DNA of 34,926 nucleotides from Candidatus Cloacimonadota bacterium (GCA_021108315.1 JAIORE010000038.1:1-34926); one strand, 5' to 3'; positions 15,316-24,836 are shown, counted from the first letter of the stretch. Notes: generated by a model from the letters alone, not told the origin. Made by a program: numbers and translations.

Positions 15316-15639
15316 ATGACAGAAGTAAAAAAAGATTTGCAGATCAATTTCGAAAGTTTGTTGAAACAGGGATTAGGTGTAGTAGATGTTCGTTTCCGGG
15401 AATATGATATCACACAGGAAAAATTTAAATTCATAGTTGTTCATATAGAGCGTGATAGAGATGATTTTTATCTAAACATGATTCTTCATTATTTGGGAAA
15501 AAAGATAAAAGAGAAAAATATTTATGATCTTTGGACAAAAATATTAAATCACAAATTAGAAATGAGCAGTATGCTAAATAGAGATATTTCTATAAAAGTA
15601 GCTGCTTTAGATTTTATAGAAACTAAAAAAGAGTGGTAA
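15316..15639 (+). CDS. Small conserved-looking protein of unknown function
   Basis: 107 residues, cytoplasmic (no signal or membrane helix). The sequence alternates strand-like segments (LGVVDVRFREYDI, KFKFIVVHIERD) with a helical middle (YLNMILHYLGKKIKEK) and ends in a possible strand (ISIKVAALDFIETKKEW). I do not recognise the family. AGGAG lies about 9 bases before the ATG. The stop is only 3 bases before ndk, so it is the first gene of an operon with ndk and perhaps ackA. The tight coupling suggests a link to nucleotide or energy metabolism, which is inference only. Confidence 0.75.
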   Translation: MTEVKKDLQINFESLLKQGLGVVDVRFREYDITQEKFKFIVVHIERDRDDFYLNMILHYLGKKIKEKNIYDLWTKILNHKLEMSSMLNRDISIKVAALDFIETKKEW

Positions 15640-15642
15640 AGA

Positions 15643-16068
15643 ATGGAACACAATACATTATTAATAATTAAACCAAACGCTACAGCCAAAAATAAGGTTG
15701 GTGCGATAATTAAAATGGTCGAGGACCATGGCTTTATAATAGAAAGAATAAAGATGTTTCGCTTTGACGAGAAACTTGCTAAAGAATTCTATACTGAACA
15801 TATAGGTAAACCGTTTTTTGGAAGATTAATGGAGTTTATGCTTTCGGGAACAGTTGTTGGCGTAGTTCTGCATCGTGATAGTGCCGTGCCTTTATTAAGA
15901 GAATTAATTGGAAATACAATTATTGGAAAAGCCAAAGCCGGTACTATCAGATATTTATTTGCCGATACCAGCACCCGTAATGCTGTACATGCTTCCGATT
16001 CCATCGCCAGAGCAAAAGTTGAAATTGAACTTATTTTCCCTGAATTAAAACAGGAAAACTTCTCTTAG
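15643..16068 (+). CDS. ndk: Nucleoside diphosphate kinase
   Basis: 141 residues, the normal length. It transfers the gamma-phosphate from ATP to other nucleoside diphosphates through a phosphohistidine. Visible family features are the N-terminal TLLIIKPNA, the middle KPFFGRLMEFMLSGTVVGVVL, and the catalytic histidine H116 in TRNAVHASDS. It follows the 107-residue gene by 3 bases and precedes ackA by about 40 bases on the same strand. Confidence 0.97.
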   Translation: MEHNTLLIIKPNATAKNKVGAIIKMVEDHGFIIERIKMFRFDEKLAKEFYTEHIGKPFFGRLMEFMLSGTVVGVVLHRDSAVPLLRELIGNTIIGKAKAGTIRYLFADTSTRNAVHASDSIARAKVEIELIFPELKQENFS

Positions 16069-16107
16069 TTTTCATAAATTTTATATGTGCTTTAATAAAT
16101 TCATAAT

Positions 16108-17316
16108 ATGAAAATTCTTGTAATTAATTGCGGTAGTTCTTCAGTAAAATTTCAACTCATAAATGTAGAAACTAAAGTAGTTCTTGCCGAAGGGATTGCC
16201 GAGAAAATTGGTGAATCCAGTTCTTTGTTTTCTTACAAAACAAAATCGTTTCATAAAAAGAAAGATGTAATTCAAATAAATGATCATACAGTTGCGATTA
16301 AACTAATTTTAGATCATCTAATTGATAATGAAACGGGAGCAATCAGTAGTTTCAAAGAAATTGATGCTGTCGGACATCGTCTTGTGCATGGTGGAGAACA
16401 CTATTCCGGAGCTGTGATTATTGATGATCATGTTTTGGAAGTGATGAGAGATTGTATTCCATTAGCTCCCTTGCATAATCCGGCAAACATTTTGGGAGTA
16501 GAAGCTATGAAAAATTTACTTCCTGATAAACCGCAATGTGGTGTTTTTGATACAGCTTTTCACCAAACGGTGCCGGAACATGCTTTTTTGTATGCAATTC
16601 CTCGAAAAATGTACAGAGATCATAAGATCAGGCGATATGGCTTTCATGGAACTTCACATAAATATGTGAGTCAATTAGCTGCTGATTTTCTTGGGAAAAA
16701 AGTAGAAAATTTGAAGATTATCTCTTGTCACATCGGTAATGGTGCATCTATTACAGCAATTAAATATGGTAAATCGGTAGATACTTCTATGGGATTTACT
16801 CCTTTGGAAGGATTGGTAATGGGAACTCGTTGTGGTGATCTTGATCCGGCAATTCCAATTTATATGATGCAACAGCTTGATATGTCTGTGGATGAAGTGA
16901 ATACGATTTTGAATAATAAAAGCGGGATGCTTGGACTTTCTGAAATCTCAAATGATATGCGCGAAATTGAAGATGAAATTTTACTTAAAAATAATCCTGA
17001 TGCGATCCGTGCTCATAATGTTTATACTTATCGAATCAAAAAATATATCGGTGCTTATACAGCTGTGATGAATGGGCTTGATGTTCTTATCTTTACTGGA
17101 GGAGTTGGTGAAAATATGCCGATTTTACGTGATCTAATTTGCAAAGATATGGATTTTCTTGGAATAGAAATTGATGAGACACAAAACAGTAGATTCATTA
17201 GTGGAATTTTGGATATCAGTTCAGCAAATGCAAATGCAAAAGTAAAAACGTTAAAAATACCTACAAATGAAGAACTTATGATTGCAATGCAAACCCAGAA
17301 AATACTTAGGAATTGA
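16108..17316 (+). CDS. ackA: Acetate kinase
   Basis: 402 residues, full length. It interconverts acetyl phosphate plus ADP with acetate plus ATP, and family members also act on propionyl or butyryl phosphate. Motifs seen: MKILVINCGSSSVKFQLIN at the start, VGHRLVHGGEHYSG, GVFDTAFHQTVP (catalytic Asp), RRYGFHGTSHKYV, ISCHIGNGASITAI and VLIFTGGVGEN. No clear ribosome-binding site precedes the ATG, so translation may depend on coupling with ndk. With the phosphate butyryltransferase-type enzyme at 32548-33444 it could complete an acyl-CoA to ATP route. Confidence 0.97.
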   Translation: MKILVINCGSSSVKFQLINVETKVVLAEGIAEKIGESSSLFSYKTKSFHKKKDVIQINDHTVAIKLILDHLIDNETGAISSFKEIDAVGHRLVHGGEHYSGAVIIDDHVLEVMRDCIPLAPLHNPANILGVEAMKNLLPDKPQCGVFDTAFHQTVPEHAFLYAIPRKMYRDHKIRRYGFHGTSHKYVSQLAADFLGKKVENLKIISCHIGNGASITAIKYGKSVDTSMGFTPLEGLVMGTRCGDLDPAIPIYMMQQLDMSVDEVNTILNNKSGMLGLSEISNDMREIEDEILLKNNPDAIRAHNVYTYRIKKYIGAYTAVMNGLDVLIFTGGVGENMPILRDLICKDMDFLGIEIDETQNSRFISGILDISSANANAKVKTLKIPTNEELMIAMQTQKILRN

Positions 17317-17426
17317 ATATTTACCTCTATGACCAAAGTGTGCTCTGTAATTAATCTTATTGTTTGTATTGTTAGTTTTGTTCGTTGCTAAAAAAAGAAA
17401 AATAACCATAAAATTAAGGAGTATTG

Positions 17427-18860
17427 ATGATCGTAAATTATCTTGCTATTTTAGCTTATACGATTTTGATCATAGTTGTGGCAATTCGTGGATCACGCAA
17501 GACAAAGTCATTTAATGATTTTTTACTTGGTGGTGGAAAGGTTGGTCCTTGGATGACAGCTTTTTCTTATGGAACGGCTTATTTCTCGGCAGTTTTATTT
17601 ATAGGTTTTGCCGGAAAAATTGGTTGGGCTTTTGGACTTTCAGGTTTGTGGGTTGCGATAGGGAATACAATCATTGGAGTTTTTGGTGTCTGGTTTTTAC
17701 TAGGAAATAGAATTAAGCAATTTGCCGGAAAATATAATGTTCAAACAATGCCGGAACTATTAGAAGCAAGATATAAAAGCCCATTTATGAAAATTTTTAC
17801 ATCAGCATCAATTTTTATTTTTTTTATTCCGTATACAGCAGCTGTTTTTATGGGACTCAGTTATCTTTTTGAAGTGATTTTTCATATGCCATATATTTAT
17901 GTTTTACTTTTTATGGGAATTTTTACAGGATTTTATTTGGTTTTAGGTGGTTACAAGTCTATGGCAATGATTGATGTGATTTTCGGAATGATTATGGTTG
18001 CCGGAGTATTTATACTTTTAGGAAGCACAATTGCCAAAGGTGAAGGAATTCCAAATATTATATCATCGTTAAAAACAATTAATCCAAAACTTGTAGCTCC
18101 CGTTGGACCTCCGGGAATAATTCCACTTCTTTCATTAGTTTTTCTTACTAGTATTGCTCCTTTTGCGATGCCACAGTTACTTCAAAAATTTTATGCGATT
18201 AAAGATAAAAAATCTGTGAGAATTGGAATGTTTGCTTCTTCTACTTTTGCTCTCATCGTTACCGGAGTTGCATATTTTACTGGAGCTTTGACACGACTGT
18301 TTTTGTCACCACAGGCAAATCCACTAGCTTTTGATAATGGAAAACCGGTTTTTGATGCTTTGATGCCAGAACTTTTGGTTACTGTGATTCCGGCAGCTCT
18401 CACGGTTGTAATCTTGCTTTTGATTTTAGCAGCTTCAATGTCTACACTCGCTTCATTAGTTCTCATTTCCGGTTCGACAATCACTAAGGATATTTACAAG
18501 GGTTTTATACGAAAAAATGCAACAGACAAATCTCTTACAAAACTAATTCGAATTGCAAGTATCTTTTTCATACTTTTGTCTATGCTCTTGGCAATGTTGA
18601 AACCAGCGGTGATTGTAACAATTCTATCTATTTCTTGGGGGGCAATTGCTTCAGTTTTTTTAGGACCATTTATTTGGGGGTTATTTAATAAAAAAGTTAA
18701 TAAAACCGGTGCTATAGCTGCTTCGGTGGGTGGACTTACAATTTGCTTAATACTTTTCTTTATTTGGGGAGCGAAAATGGTTCCACAAGCTGGAAGTTTA
18801 GGAATGATCGCATCATTGATATTTGTTCCCATATTTAGTAAATTTTCTAAGAAAAAATAA
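17427..18860 (+). CDS. Sodium:solute symporter (SSS family)
   Basis: 477 residues with about thirteen hydrophobic segments across the inner membrane. The start ATG at 17427 has AAGGAG five bases upstream; a TTG directly before it is less likely. Family features include the early SFNDFLLGGGKVGPWMTAFS segment with GTAYFSAVLFIGFAG (sodium-site region), NVQTMPELLEARY, VLGGYKSMAMIDVI and APFAMPQLLQKFYAIKD. The last resembles proline, pantothenate and monocarboxylate carriers, but substrate cannot be decided. Coming just after ackA, uptake or release of a carboxylate or amino acid is a reasonable guess. Confidence 0.92.
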   Translation: MIVNYLAILAYTILIIVVAIRGSRKTKSFNDFLLGGGKVGPWMTAFSYGTAYFSAVLFIGFAGKIGWAFGLSGLWVAIGNTIIGVFGVWFLLGNRIKQFAGKYNVQTMPELLEARYKSPFMKIFTSASIFIFFIPYTAAVFMGLSYLFEVIFHMPYIYVLLFMGIFTGFYLVLGGYKSMAMIDVIFGMIMVAGVFILLGSTIAKGEGIPNIISSLKTINPKLVAPVGPPGIIPLLSLVFLTSIAPFAMPQLLQKFYAIKDKKSVRIGMFASSTFALIVTGVAYFTGALTRLFLSPQANPLAFDNGKPVFDALMPELLVTVIPAALTVVILLLILAASMSTLASLVLISGSTITKDIYKGFIRKNATDKSLTKLIRIASIFFILLSMLLAMLKPAVIVTILSISWGAIASVFLGPFIWGLFNKKVNKTGAIAASVGGLTICLILFFIWGAKMVPQAGSLGMIASLIFVPIFSKFSKKK

Positions 18861-18912
18861 ATTACTCTCGCAAAGACGCGGAGACGCAAAGAAAAAGAGA
18901 ACGCTGAGAAAA
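18861..18912 (+). repeat. Dispersed intergenic repeat, CGCAAAGACGC type
   Basis: Directly after the symporter stop codon, CTCGCAAAGACGCGGAGACG, then CAAAGAAAAAGAGAACGCTGAG. It shares the CGCAAAGACGC core with 2701-2717 and 20913-20927. Confidence 0.55.
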
Positions 18913-18932
18913 ATAATTAAGGAATTTTATAA

Positions 18933-19976
18933 ATGAAACTACAAAATTTCATAAATAAAAATTTATACAAACGAAGTATTATTTCAATTATACTTTATCC
19001 AATTAGTATTTTATATGCGTTTTTACAAATATCTTTTAGAAAATTATACCGTAAGAAAATTTTAAGATCATTTAAATCAAGAATTAAGATTATCAGCATT
19101 GGAAATATTGTGAGTGGTGGAAGTGGAAAAACACCCTTTACTATATTTTTGGCAAAATATTTAACAGAAAATGGCAAAAAAGTGGCAATTTCTCATCGGG
19201 GTTATAAAGGAGATTATGAAAATTTGGTAACACTGATTTCTGATTTTCAAGAAGTATTTCCTTATGCGAAACACGCCGGAGACGAATCATTTCTCATTGC
19301 TTTGAAATCTCCGAGAATTCCCGTAATTTCAGGGCGAAACCGTAAATTAGCCATCAAAATTTTAGAAAAAAAATTTCCTGATCTGGATTACATTATTTTA
19401 GATGATTCTTATCAACACCATAGAGTTCAGCGAGATTATGATTTTGTGATTTTTAATCATATCGGAGGAATTGGAAATAGAATGGTGTTGCCATCAGGAA
19501 TATTACGGGAACCTCTTTCAACCCTGAAACACTCAGATTTTATAGTTTATCGTGGTTCAAAAACAATTCCAAATTATCTTAAAAAATATAACAAACCTAT
19601 CTTGACCGGGAGCTATAAAATTTCAAGGATTTATAATCGTACATTTGAAAGATTTGAAGTTAGTGATTTATCAAATAAAAGAATTGCTCTTCTTTCCGGA
19701 ATAGGATTACCGGAATCATTTGAGAATACGATCAAAAAAGCAAATCTTGATTTTGTTCATCATTTCAAAATGCCAGATCATTATGATTTTAAAGATATTT
19801 CATTATTTTATCAAATCAAAAGTGAGCTTTCCATAAGAAAAATTGATGCAATTTTAACCACCGAAAAAGATTTTTCAAAACTACAATTTTTACCTATTAT
19901 TGGCTTACCGTTTTATATTGTTGCTATTGAATTCAGTTTGGATAACGAAGACTTTGTTTCAGAATTATTAGAATAG
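18933..19976 (+). CDS. lpxK: Tetraacyldisaccharide 4'-kinase
   Basis: 347 residues, expected length for LpxK. It phosphorylates the lipid A disaccharide precursor at the 4' position on the cytoplasmic face of the inner membrane. The N-terminus (about 15-35) is hydrophobic. The Walker A region reads SIGNIVSGGSGKTPFT, followed by HRGYKGDY, then HAGDESFLIAL, then a family-typical DDSYQHHRVQRDYDFVIFN (often DDGFQHRRL elsewhere). AILTTEKDFSKL lies near the end. AAGGA lies about 10 bases before the ATG. It proves the organism makes lipid A-type LPS. It follows the symporter after a repeat-filled gap. Confidence 0.94.
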   Translation: MKLQNFINKNLYKRSIISIILYPISILYAFLQISFRKLYRKKILRSFKSRIKIISIGNIVSGGSGKTPFTIFLAKYLTENGKKVAISHRGYKGDYENLVTLISDFQEVFPYAKHAGDESFLIALKSPRIPVISGRNRKLAIKILEKKFPDLDYIILDDSYQHHRVQRDYDFVIFNHIGGIGNRMVLPSGILREPLSTLKHSDFIVYRGSKTIPNYLKKYNKPILTGSYKISRIYNRTFERFEVSDLSNKRIALLSGIGLPESFENTIKKANLDFVHHFKMPDHYDFKDISLFYQIKSELSIRKIDAILTTEKDFSKLQFLPIIGLPFYIVAIEFSLDNEDFVSELLE

Positions 19977-19984
19977 TCAGAAAA

Positions 19985-20042
19985 GATGAAACCACGAGCC
20001 GACCGAAGGGAGACCTGCGAAGCTCATTTACTCGAATTAGCA
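19985..20042 (+). repeat. Dispersed repeat, CCACGA...CACGAA type, interrupted
   Basis: GAAACCACGAG, then about 35 GC-richer bases (CCGACCGAAGGGAGACCTG and following), then CTCGAATTAGCACGAAAAAAG. The outer parts resemble the CCACAAATTAACACAAA motif at 2656-2690, as if a CCACGAATTAGCACGAA unit had been split by an insertion. Confidence 0.45.
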
Positions 20043-20134
20043 CGAAAAAAGGAAGAATTCATAACACTCTTGTTCCCAAACCCCTGCTTGAGAACAAAAT
20101 GAAATGAACTCGAAAAAAAATCAAAAATATTGTA

Positions 20135-20929
20135 ATGAAATTTTCTAAAAAAAAGTTTACAAATTTGCCAGAGAAGAGACAAGTCAAAAAAATTCTTGAT
20201 ATTTGCCAACTAATTGAGAAAAATTGGGAAAACTCAGAATTGAGAATTGATTATTTGGAAAATTTAAAAAATTGTTTAAAATGGATTTCCGACAACAAAA
20301 TTGAAAAATTTTCAAATTTGCGGGAAAAACTTTCGAATAATCTAACTCAACATAATTTTTTACAATTATTTATACCTTATGAACAAACTTATTCTTCTAC
20401 GCTGATAGATCATAAAATAATCATCAATAAAATAGATAAAAAAAGTAAAGAAAATAGCATCATTCCGGTTGTTGTTATTTTGGATAATCTTCGTTCTGCT
20501 TTCAATGTTGGAGCGATTTTTCGTACTTCCGAATGTGTGGGAATTTCCGAAATAGTTCTTTGCGGATATACCTCATTACCTGATCAGAAAAAAGTTCAAG
20601 ATTCTGCAATGGGAACAGAAAAAATAGTGAAATGGAAACATTTTCCATCCACACTAAAAGCAATTGAGCACTACAAATCAAAAGAATATTCCATTTATGC
20701 TCTGGAAACCACGACAAATGCAAAATCTATTTTTGAAACAAAATATGATAAACCGTTAGCACTAATATTAGGGAATGAAGCTTTGGGTATCTCGGAAGAT
20801 ATTTTGAAAATTTGTGATGAAATAGTTGAAATACCTGTTTTTGGTATGAAGAATTCATTGAATGTTGGGGTCGCTTTTTCTATTTGTGCTTATGAGGTTC
20901 GAAGAAAAATTTCACCGCAAAGACGCTAA
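20135..20929 (+). CDS. RNA 2'-O-methyltransferase, TrmH/SpoU family
   Basis: 264 residues. The C-terminal SpoU domain (about 110-258) shows all three knot-fold motifs: NLRSAFNVGAIFRTSECVG, LILGNEALGISEDIL and IPVFGMKNSLNVGVAFSICAYE. These enzymes methylate a ribose in tRNA or rRNA using S-adenosylmethionine. The N-terminal 100 residues are lysine-rich and helical and may contact RNA; the substrate nucleotide cannot be assigned. No good ribosome-binding site is visible before the ATG. The last codons (ISPQRR, stop) are encoded by a dispersed CACCGCAAAGACGCTAAG repeat, which therefore supplies the natural end of the gene. Confidence 0.9.
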   Translation: MKFSKKKFTNLPEKRQVKKILDICQLIEKNWENSELRIDYLENLKNCLKWISDNKIEKFSNLREKLSNNLTQHNFLQLFIPYEQTYSSTLIDHKIIINKIDKKSKENSIIPVVVILDNLRSAFNVGAIFRTSECVGISEIVLCGYTSLPDQKKVQDSAMGTEKIVKWKHFPSTLKAIEHYKSKEYSIYALETTTNAKSIFETKYDKPLALILGNEALGISEDILKICDEIVEIPVFGMKNSLNVGVAFSICAYEVRRKISPQRR

Positions 20930-20966
20930 GAACGGGGAAAATTTGCCACGGATTTTCACGGACTAA
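20910..20966 (+). repeat. Dispersed repeat overlapping the 3' end of the SpoU methyltransferase gene
   Basis: TTCACCGCAAAGACGCTAAG (20910-20929), followed by a GCCACGGATTTTCACGGACT unit at 20946-20965. The first part matches 2701-2717 and forms the last six codons and stop of the methyltransferase gene. Confidence 0.55.
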
Positions 20967-21072
20967 GAAAAAGAAAGGAAGAATTGTTATAAATCGTAAA
21001 ACATCGAAAGAATTTCTTACGAAAGAAGTCATACATTGTGAAAGCAATGAAAGAATTCCTCTATAAATCTAT

Positions 21073-21146
21073 CTCATCCCCTTACCCCTTTCTCCTGCAA
21101 GGAGAAGGGAGACTTCTTCTTCTTGCAAGAGAGGATTGAGGTGAGG
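21073..21146. repeat. GC-richer palindromic intergenic repeat
   Basis: In the 361-base gap 20930-21290, CTCATCCCCTTACCCC is followed by CTTTCTCCTGCAAGGAGAAG, a compact hairpin, and after another TTGCAAGAGAGG the stretch ends GATTGAGGTGAGG, roughly complementary to the beginning. It looks like a dispersed palindromic element. Beyond it, 21150-21224 is a pyrimidine-rich tract with repeated TTTTTCCATT/TTTTTCCGTT units. Confidence 0.5.
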
Positions 21147-21225
21147 TTTTGTTTTATTTATCTATTTTTCCATTTTTCTCTTTCTTCCGTTTTTCCGTTT
21201 TTTCCATTCTTTCCTTTTTCCATTA

Positions 21226-21254
21226 TTGACATAGAAACACATTTTTGAGTAATG
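21226..21254 (+). promoter_or_regulatory. Possible promoter of the TPR protein gene
   Basis: A perfect TTGACA (21226-21231) is followed after 17 bases by GTAATG, a poor -10 match (18 bases gives TAATGA). It sits about 40 bases before the start codon. The -35 is convincing, the -10 is not. Confidence 0.3.
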
Positions 21255-21290
21255 ACAAACAGATAGATTTCTGAATTTCAGGAGAAAAAT

Positions 21291-24200
21291 ATGCGAAAAA
21301 TATTATTCATCACCATAATTTTTACATTTTATCTAATAAATGCTACGGATTTTAATTTTGCTAAAAACCTCTTTGATGATGGTTTGTATGATGAAGCTAT
21401 TCTCGAATTGCAAAAAATTGTGAAAGAAAAGCCAACTTCACTTGAAGCTGAAAAATCTTTATTTCTAATTGGACAAAGTTATCAAAATATAAACAATCTA
21501 ACCGAATCAGAAAAAGTTTTCAAACAACTATTAGAATCATATCCCGCCAGTGATTTCAAAGAGAAAACATTCTATAATCTTGCCAATCTACAATTTTCTC
21601 AAAATAAATTTACTAAGGCAGTTAGTAACTATAATAAATTGATATCTGATTATCCGATGTCAGCTTATTCAAAAAAATCTTTGAGCAATATTTTGGAATC
21701 ACATTTTACATTAGAGGACTACAATCAAACAATTCTAATTGGTGAGAAATTGATTAAAAATTACCCGGAAGCTGTGTTATTACCGGAAGTATATTTATGG
21801 TTGGCAAAAGCGTATTTTGAGAATAATATTCCCAATCTCGGTAAATCTACTTTAGAAAAAATAACAACCGATTTTCCTCAATCTGATGCTCGTTGGAAAG
21901 CCTTGGATATTGAATTTGATCTTGTCCAAAAGAAAAGTGGTTTACAAGCAGGTGCAGAATTTCTATTGGGAAAATTGAAGAAGAATATCCCTCGTAAACA
22001 TCAAGAAAAAATTCTATGGCAAATTAGTGAAATTTATGTAAAGTTGAACGATTATAACACAGCTTACGAGCAAATTCAAAAGCTGACAAACAAGTTTACA
22101 AGTTCTTCATATTTTCCTAAATATATTTATTTTCAAACAATATGTGAATTTGAGAAAGGTAAATATGACAAAATTATTTCGAATGAGAAGAAATATCTCA
22201 AGATTTTTAAAGATTCGGACTTGAAACCGGTTTATTTACTAAAAATATCTCAAGCTTACGAATTCAAAAACAGATTTGAAAAAGCAGAAGAAATTGTTAA
22301 TAGCATTTTGCAAAATACAACAAAAGATAGTATTATCGCTATGGGAAAACTACAATTAGCTACTATTTATAAAAAAGACCAGAAAGCGAAATATGCTTTG
22401 AATATATATAAAGAGCTTCTATCAAATTACTCGAAATATATTCAAACAGAGATTATTTACAAGGATATTGGAGAAATTTATTCAGAAATATTTCAAATGT
22501 ACTCTCAAGCAATAAAATATTATCAAAAGGCAATTATTGAAAACTCAGAAAATAATTTTCAATATGAAGCCAATTATAAACTTGCCTTGTGTTATGAAAA
22601 TTTAGAAAGATATGAAGAAGCCTTGATAGAATTAGATCAAATTAATTTAAAAAACACAGATGAAATTCTGAAGAATAAAATAATAAATCGCAAAGAATAT
22701 ATTAGAAAGTTTAAACAAAAAAATTATCAAATTGCGTTTGAAAAATTGTTAAATGTAATGATAAAAGAGGAAAACAAAACTCCCAATCTAAAACTGAGAA
22801 ATTCATTAATCGAAATTCTGGCGAATGATCTAAAAAAATATCAGCAAAGCCTTGATCTTCTCCAGAATTCAGATAATCCTGAGCATCTTTATTTAAAAGC
22901 AATTTTGCATTTAAAATTAGCAGAAAAAAACAAAAAAGTAGGTAATTTAACTCTCAGTGAAACTCATTTAGCTGAGGTTTCAAAGTTAATAAGAAGCTTA
23001 AAAAATCTATCCATAATTGAAAAATCAGATGAACTTTCATTACGTAAAATGATGATAACAGAAGGTTCAATTAATGTTGTTATAGAAAAAAAACTTTCTG
23101 AGTTTATAAAAAAATATCCTGATTCCATCGTTGCAAATCAGTTTATTTACGAACTTTCTGAGTATTATGCAAAATCTAACATCGGCAAAGCAATTCCTTA
23201 TTGGGAAATGTTAAAGAATGAGAAACCGGTTTCCGAGCAGCAATTTTCGCAAGTAAAAATAGATTTGGCAGAATATTATTTCTTAAATGAGAATATGCAA
23301 AAATCACTTGAAAATTATGTAGTAGCAAGCGATTTCATCAATATTTCTCAACCTGAAGTTTACTTTCATTATGCTGTATCAATCTATGAAGTTGCAATAA
23401 TAGATTCATCAAAATTTTCTGCTTTACAAAAAGAAAATGCAATTAGTCGACTTGAATTCCTTATCAATAATTCCGAAATATTTACTGAATTTAAAGATGC
23501 TGTTTATTTCCTGACCAAGATATTTCGAGAAAGAAACGATTATAATAATTCTCTGAAATATTTACTGCGGATTCCTCTTTCCAAAAGGGATGATGAATTT
23601 TATAAGTTATTGAGTAATGATTATTTAGCGGTTGGTGAAAAAGTAAAAGCTAAGGAAACAATTTTGTTTATTAAGGAAAAAGATGACGAACTTCTCAGAA
23701 TTTTAGCTCAATTTCAGATTGAAACAAATGATTTTGAGATGGCAAAATATTCATTGGAACAACTTATCAAATCAGATAAGAATAATTTGGATAATTATCA
23801 GAAATTGGCACATATTCATTTCTTATTAAAAGATTTCAATAATTCTGTAAAAACCTACCAAAAGTATATAAATATCAGTGGAGAAAAGGTTGTAGAAAAA
23901 AAAGGTTTTGAAAATTCTATTAAAGAGTTTATCATATCATTGTTGAAGACAAATGCTGAACAAAAAGCAAATCAATTTATAAAAAAGTATAAAAAACAAA
24001 TCTCAGAATTAGCAAAATCCGAAATTGAAATGCACAGAGGAATTTATTTATCAGAATCCAATCCTGTGAAATCAGAAAAAATATTTACAAAGCAATTGAA
24101 GAACAGCACTTTAAAAGACAGCCTGCGTTTGCAAACCTATTTCTGGAGAGGAATTACCAGACTAAAACAAAAGAAATCCGAATTGGCAAAAAACGATTTT

Positions 24201-24836
24201 GAGAAAGTAGTTTTTGCTGATGACCAAAATCTGGTAAATAAGGCAAATCTTAAATTGGGGACTATTTATTTCAGTTCAGAAAATTATGAGAAAGCTCTTG
24301 AGCATTATTATAAAGTGATTCAGCATGATGAAAAAGGTGATTTAGCTTTGAATGCCACTCAGAATTTTGCTTACGTCTGCAAAACTATCGAAGAATGGGA
24401 AAAAGCAATTTCCGCTTATGAAATTATCTTAGATCGCTGGGGAAGCGAAGATTTGCAAGCAAACACAGTTTTTGATATTGCCTTTTGTTATTATCGGGAC
24501 AAAAAGTATACACACGCAATTGAGATGTTTTCTAAAGCTTTGCCACTTCTTACAGAGAAAGTATTGCAAGCTGAAACTCAGTATTGGCTCGGGGAATCCT
24601 ATTTTGGATTAGAAGATTATGAAAAAGCAATCACCGAATTCCTGAAAGTGAATTATAATTATGAAAACCAAACAAGATGGGCTGCTTCTGCTGAACTTAG
24701 AGCTGCCGAGAGTTATATCAAGTTGCACAAAATTGATAGAGCAAAACGTGTCTTCCAAAGGATCATTGATAAATACGGGAAATATAGTGATTGGGGAAAA
24801 GAAGCTGGTAAACGACTTGAAGTGATTGAGGGATAA
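21291..24836 (+). CDS. Large exported tetratricopeptide-repeat protein
   Basis: 1181 residues: a signal peptide (1-18, ending LINA) and then helical tetratricopeptide-type repeats over nearly the whole length. Clear TPR-like units include residues 22-55 (NLFDDGLYDEAILELQKIV...), YQNINNLTESEKVFKQLLESYP, YKLALCYENLERYEEALIEL, KLGTIYFSSENYEKALEHYY, FDIAFCYYRDKKYTHAIEMF and YWLGESYFGLEDYEKAITEF. Repeats are densest at both ends. Such periplasmic proteins act as scaffolds, for instance in envelope assembly; no enzymatic domain is visible. AGGAG lies 6 bases before the ATG. It heads a run of three same-strand genes with short gaps. Confidence 0.88.
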   Translation: MRKILFITIIFTFYLINATDFNFAKNLFDDGLYDEAILELQKIVKEKPTSLEAEKSLFLIGQSYQNINNLTESEKVFKQLLESYPASDFKEKTFYNLANLQFSQNKFTKAVSNYNKLISDYPMSAYSKKSLSNILESHFTLEDYNQTILIGEKLIKNYPEAVLLPEVYLWLAKAYFENNIPNLGKSTLEKITTDFPQSDARWKALDIEFDLVQKKSGLQAGAEFLLGKLKKNIPRKHQEKILWQISEIYVKLNDYNTAYEQIQKLTNKFTSSSYFPKYIYFQTICEFEKGKYDKIISNEKKYLKIFKDSDLKPVYLLKISQAYEFKNRFEKAEEIVNSILQNTTKDSIIAMGKLQLATIYKKDQKAKYALNIYKELLSNYSKYIQTEIIYKDIGEIYSEIFQMYSQAIKYYQKAIIENSENNFQYEANYKLALCYENLERYEEALIELDQINLKNTDEILKNKIINRKEYIRKFKQKNYQIAFEKLLNVMIKEENKTPNLKLRNSLIEILANDLKKYQQSLDLLQNSDNPEHLYLKAILHLKLAEKNKKVGNLTLSETHLAEVSKLIRSLKNLSIIEKSDELSLRKMMITEGSINVVIEKKLSEFIKKYPDSIVANQFIYELSEYYAKSNIGKAIPYWEMLKNEKPVSEQQFSQVKIDLAEYYFLNENMQKSLENYVVASDFINISQPEVYFHYAVSIYEVAIIDSSKFSALQKENAISRLEFLINNSEIFTEFKDAVYFLTKIFRERNDYNNSLKYLLRIPLSKRDDEFYKLLSNDYLAVGEKVKAKETILFIKEKDDELLRILAQFQIETNDFEMAKYSLEQLIKSDKNNLDNYQKLAHIHFLLKDFNNSVKTYQKYINISGEKVVEKKGFENSIKEFIISLLKTNAEQKANQFIKKYKKQISELAKSEIEMHRGIYLSESNPVKSEKIFTKQLKNSTLKDSLRLQTYFWRGITRLKQKKSELAKNDFEKVVFADDQNLVNKANLKLGTIYFSSENYEKALEHYYKVIQHDEKGDLALNATQNFAYVCKTIEEWEKAISAYEIILDRWGSEDLQANTVFDIAFCYYRDKKYTHAIEMFSKALPLLTEKVLQAETQYWLGESYFGLEDYEKAITEFLKVNYNYENQTRWAASAELRAAESYIKLHKIDRAKRVFQRIIDKYGKYSDWGKEAGKRLEVIEG

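Noticed and set aside
18191..18889. Two minus-strand open frames inside the symporter gene
   Set aside because: Antisense to well-conserved transmembrane segments, no start signals.
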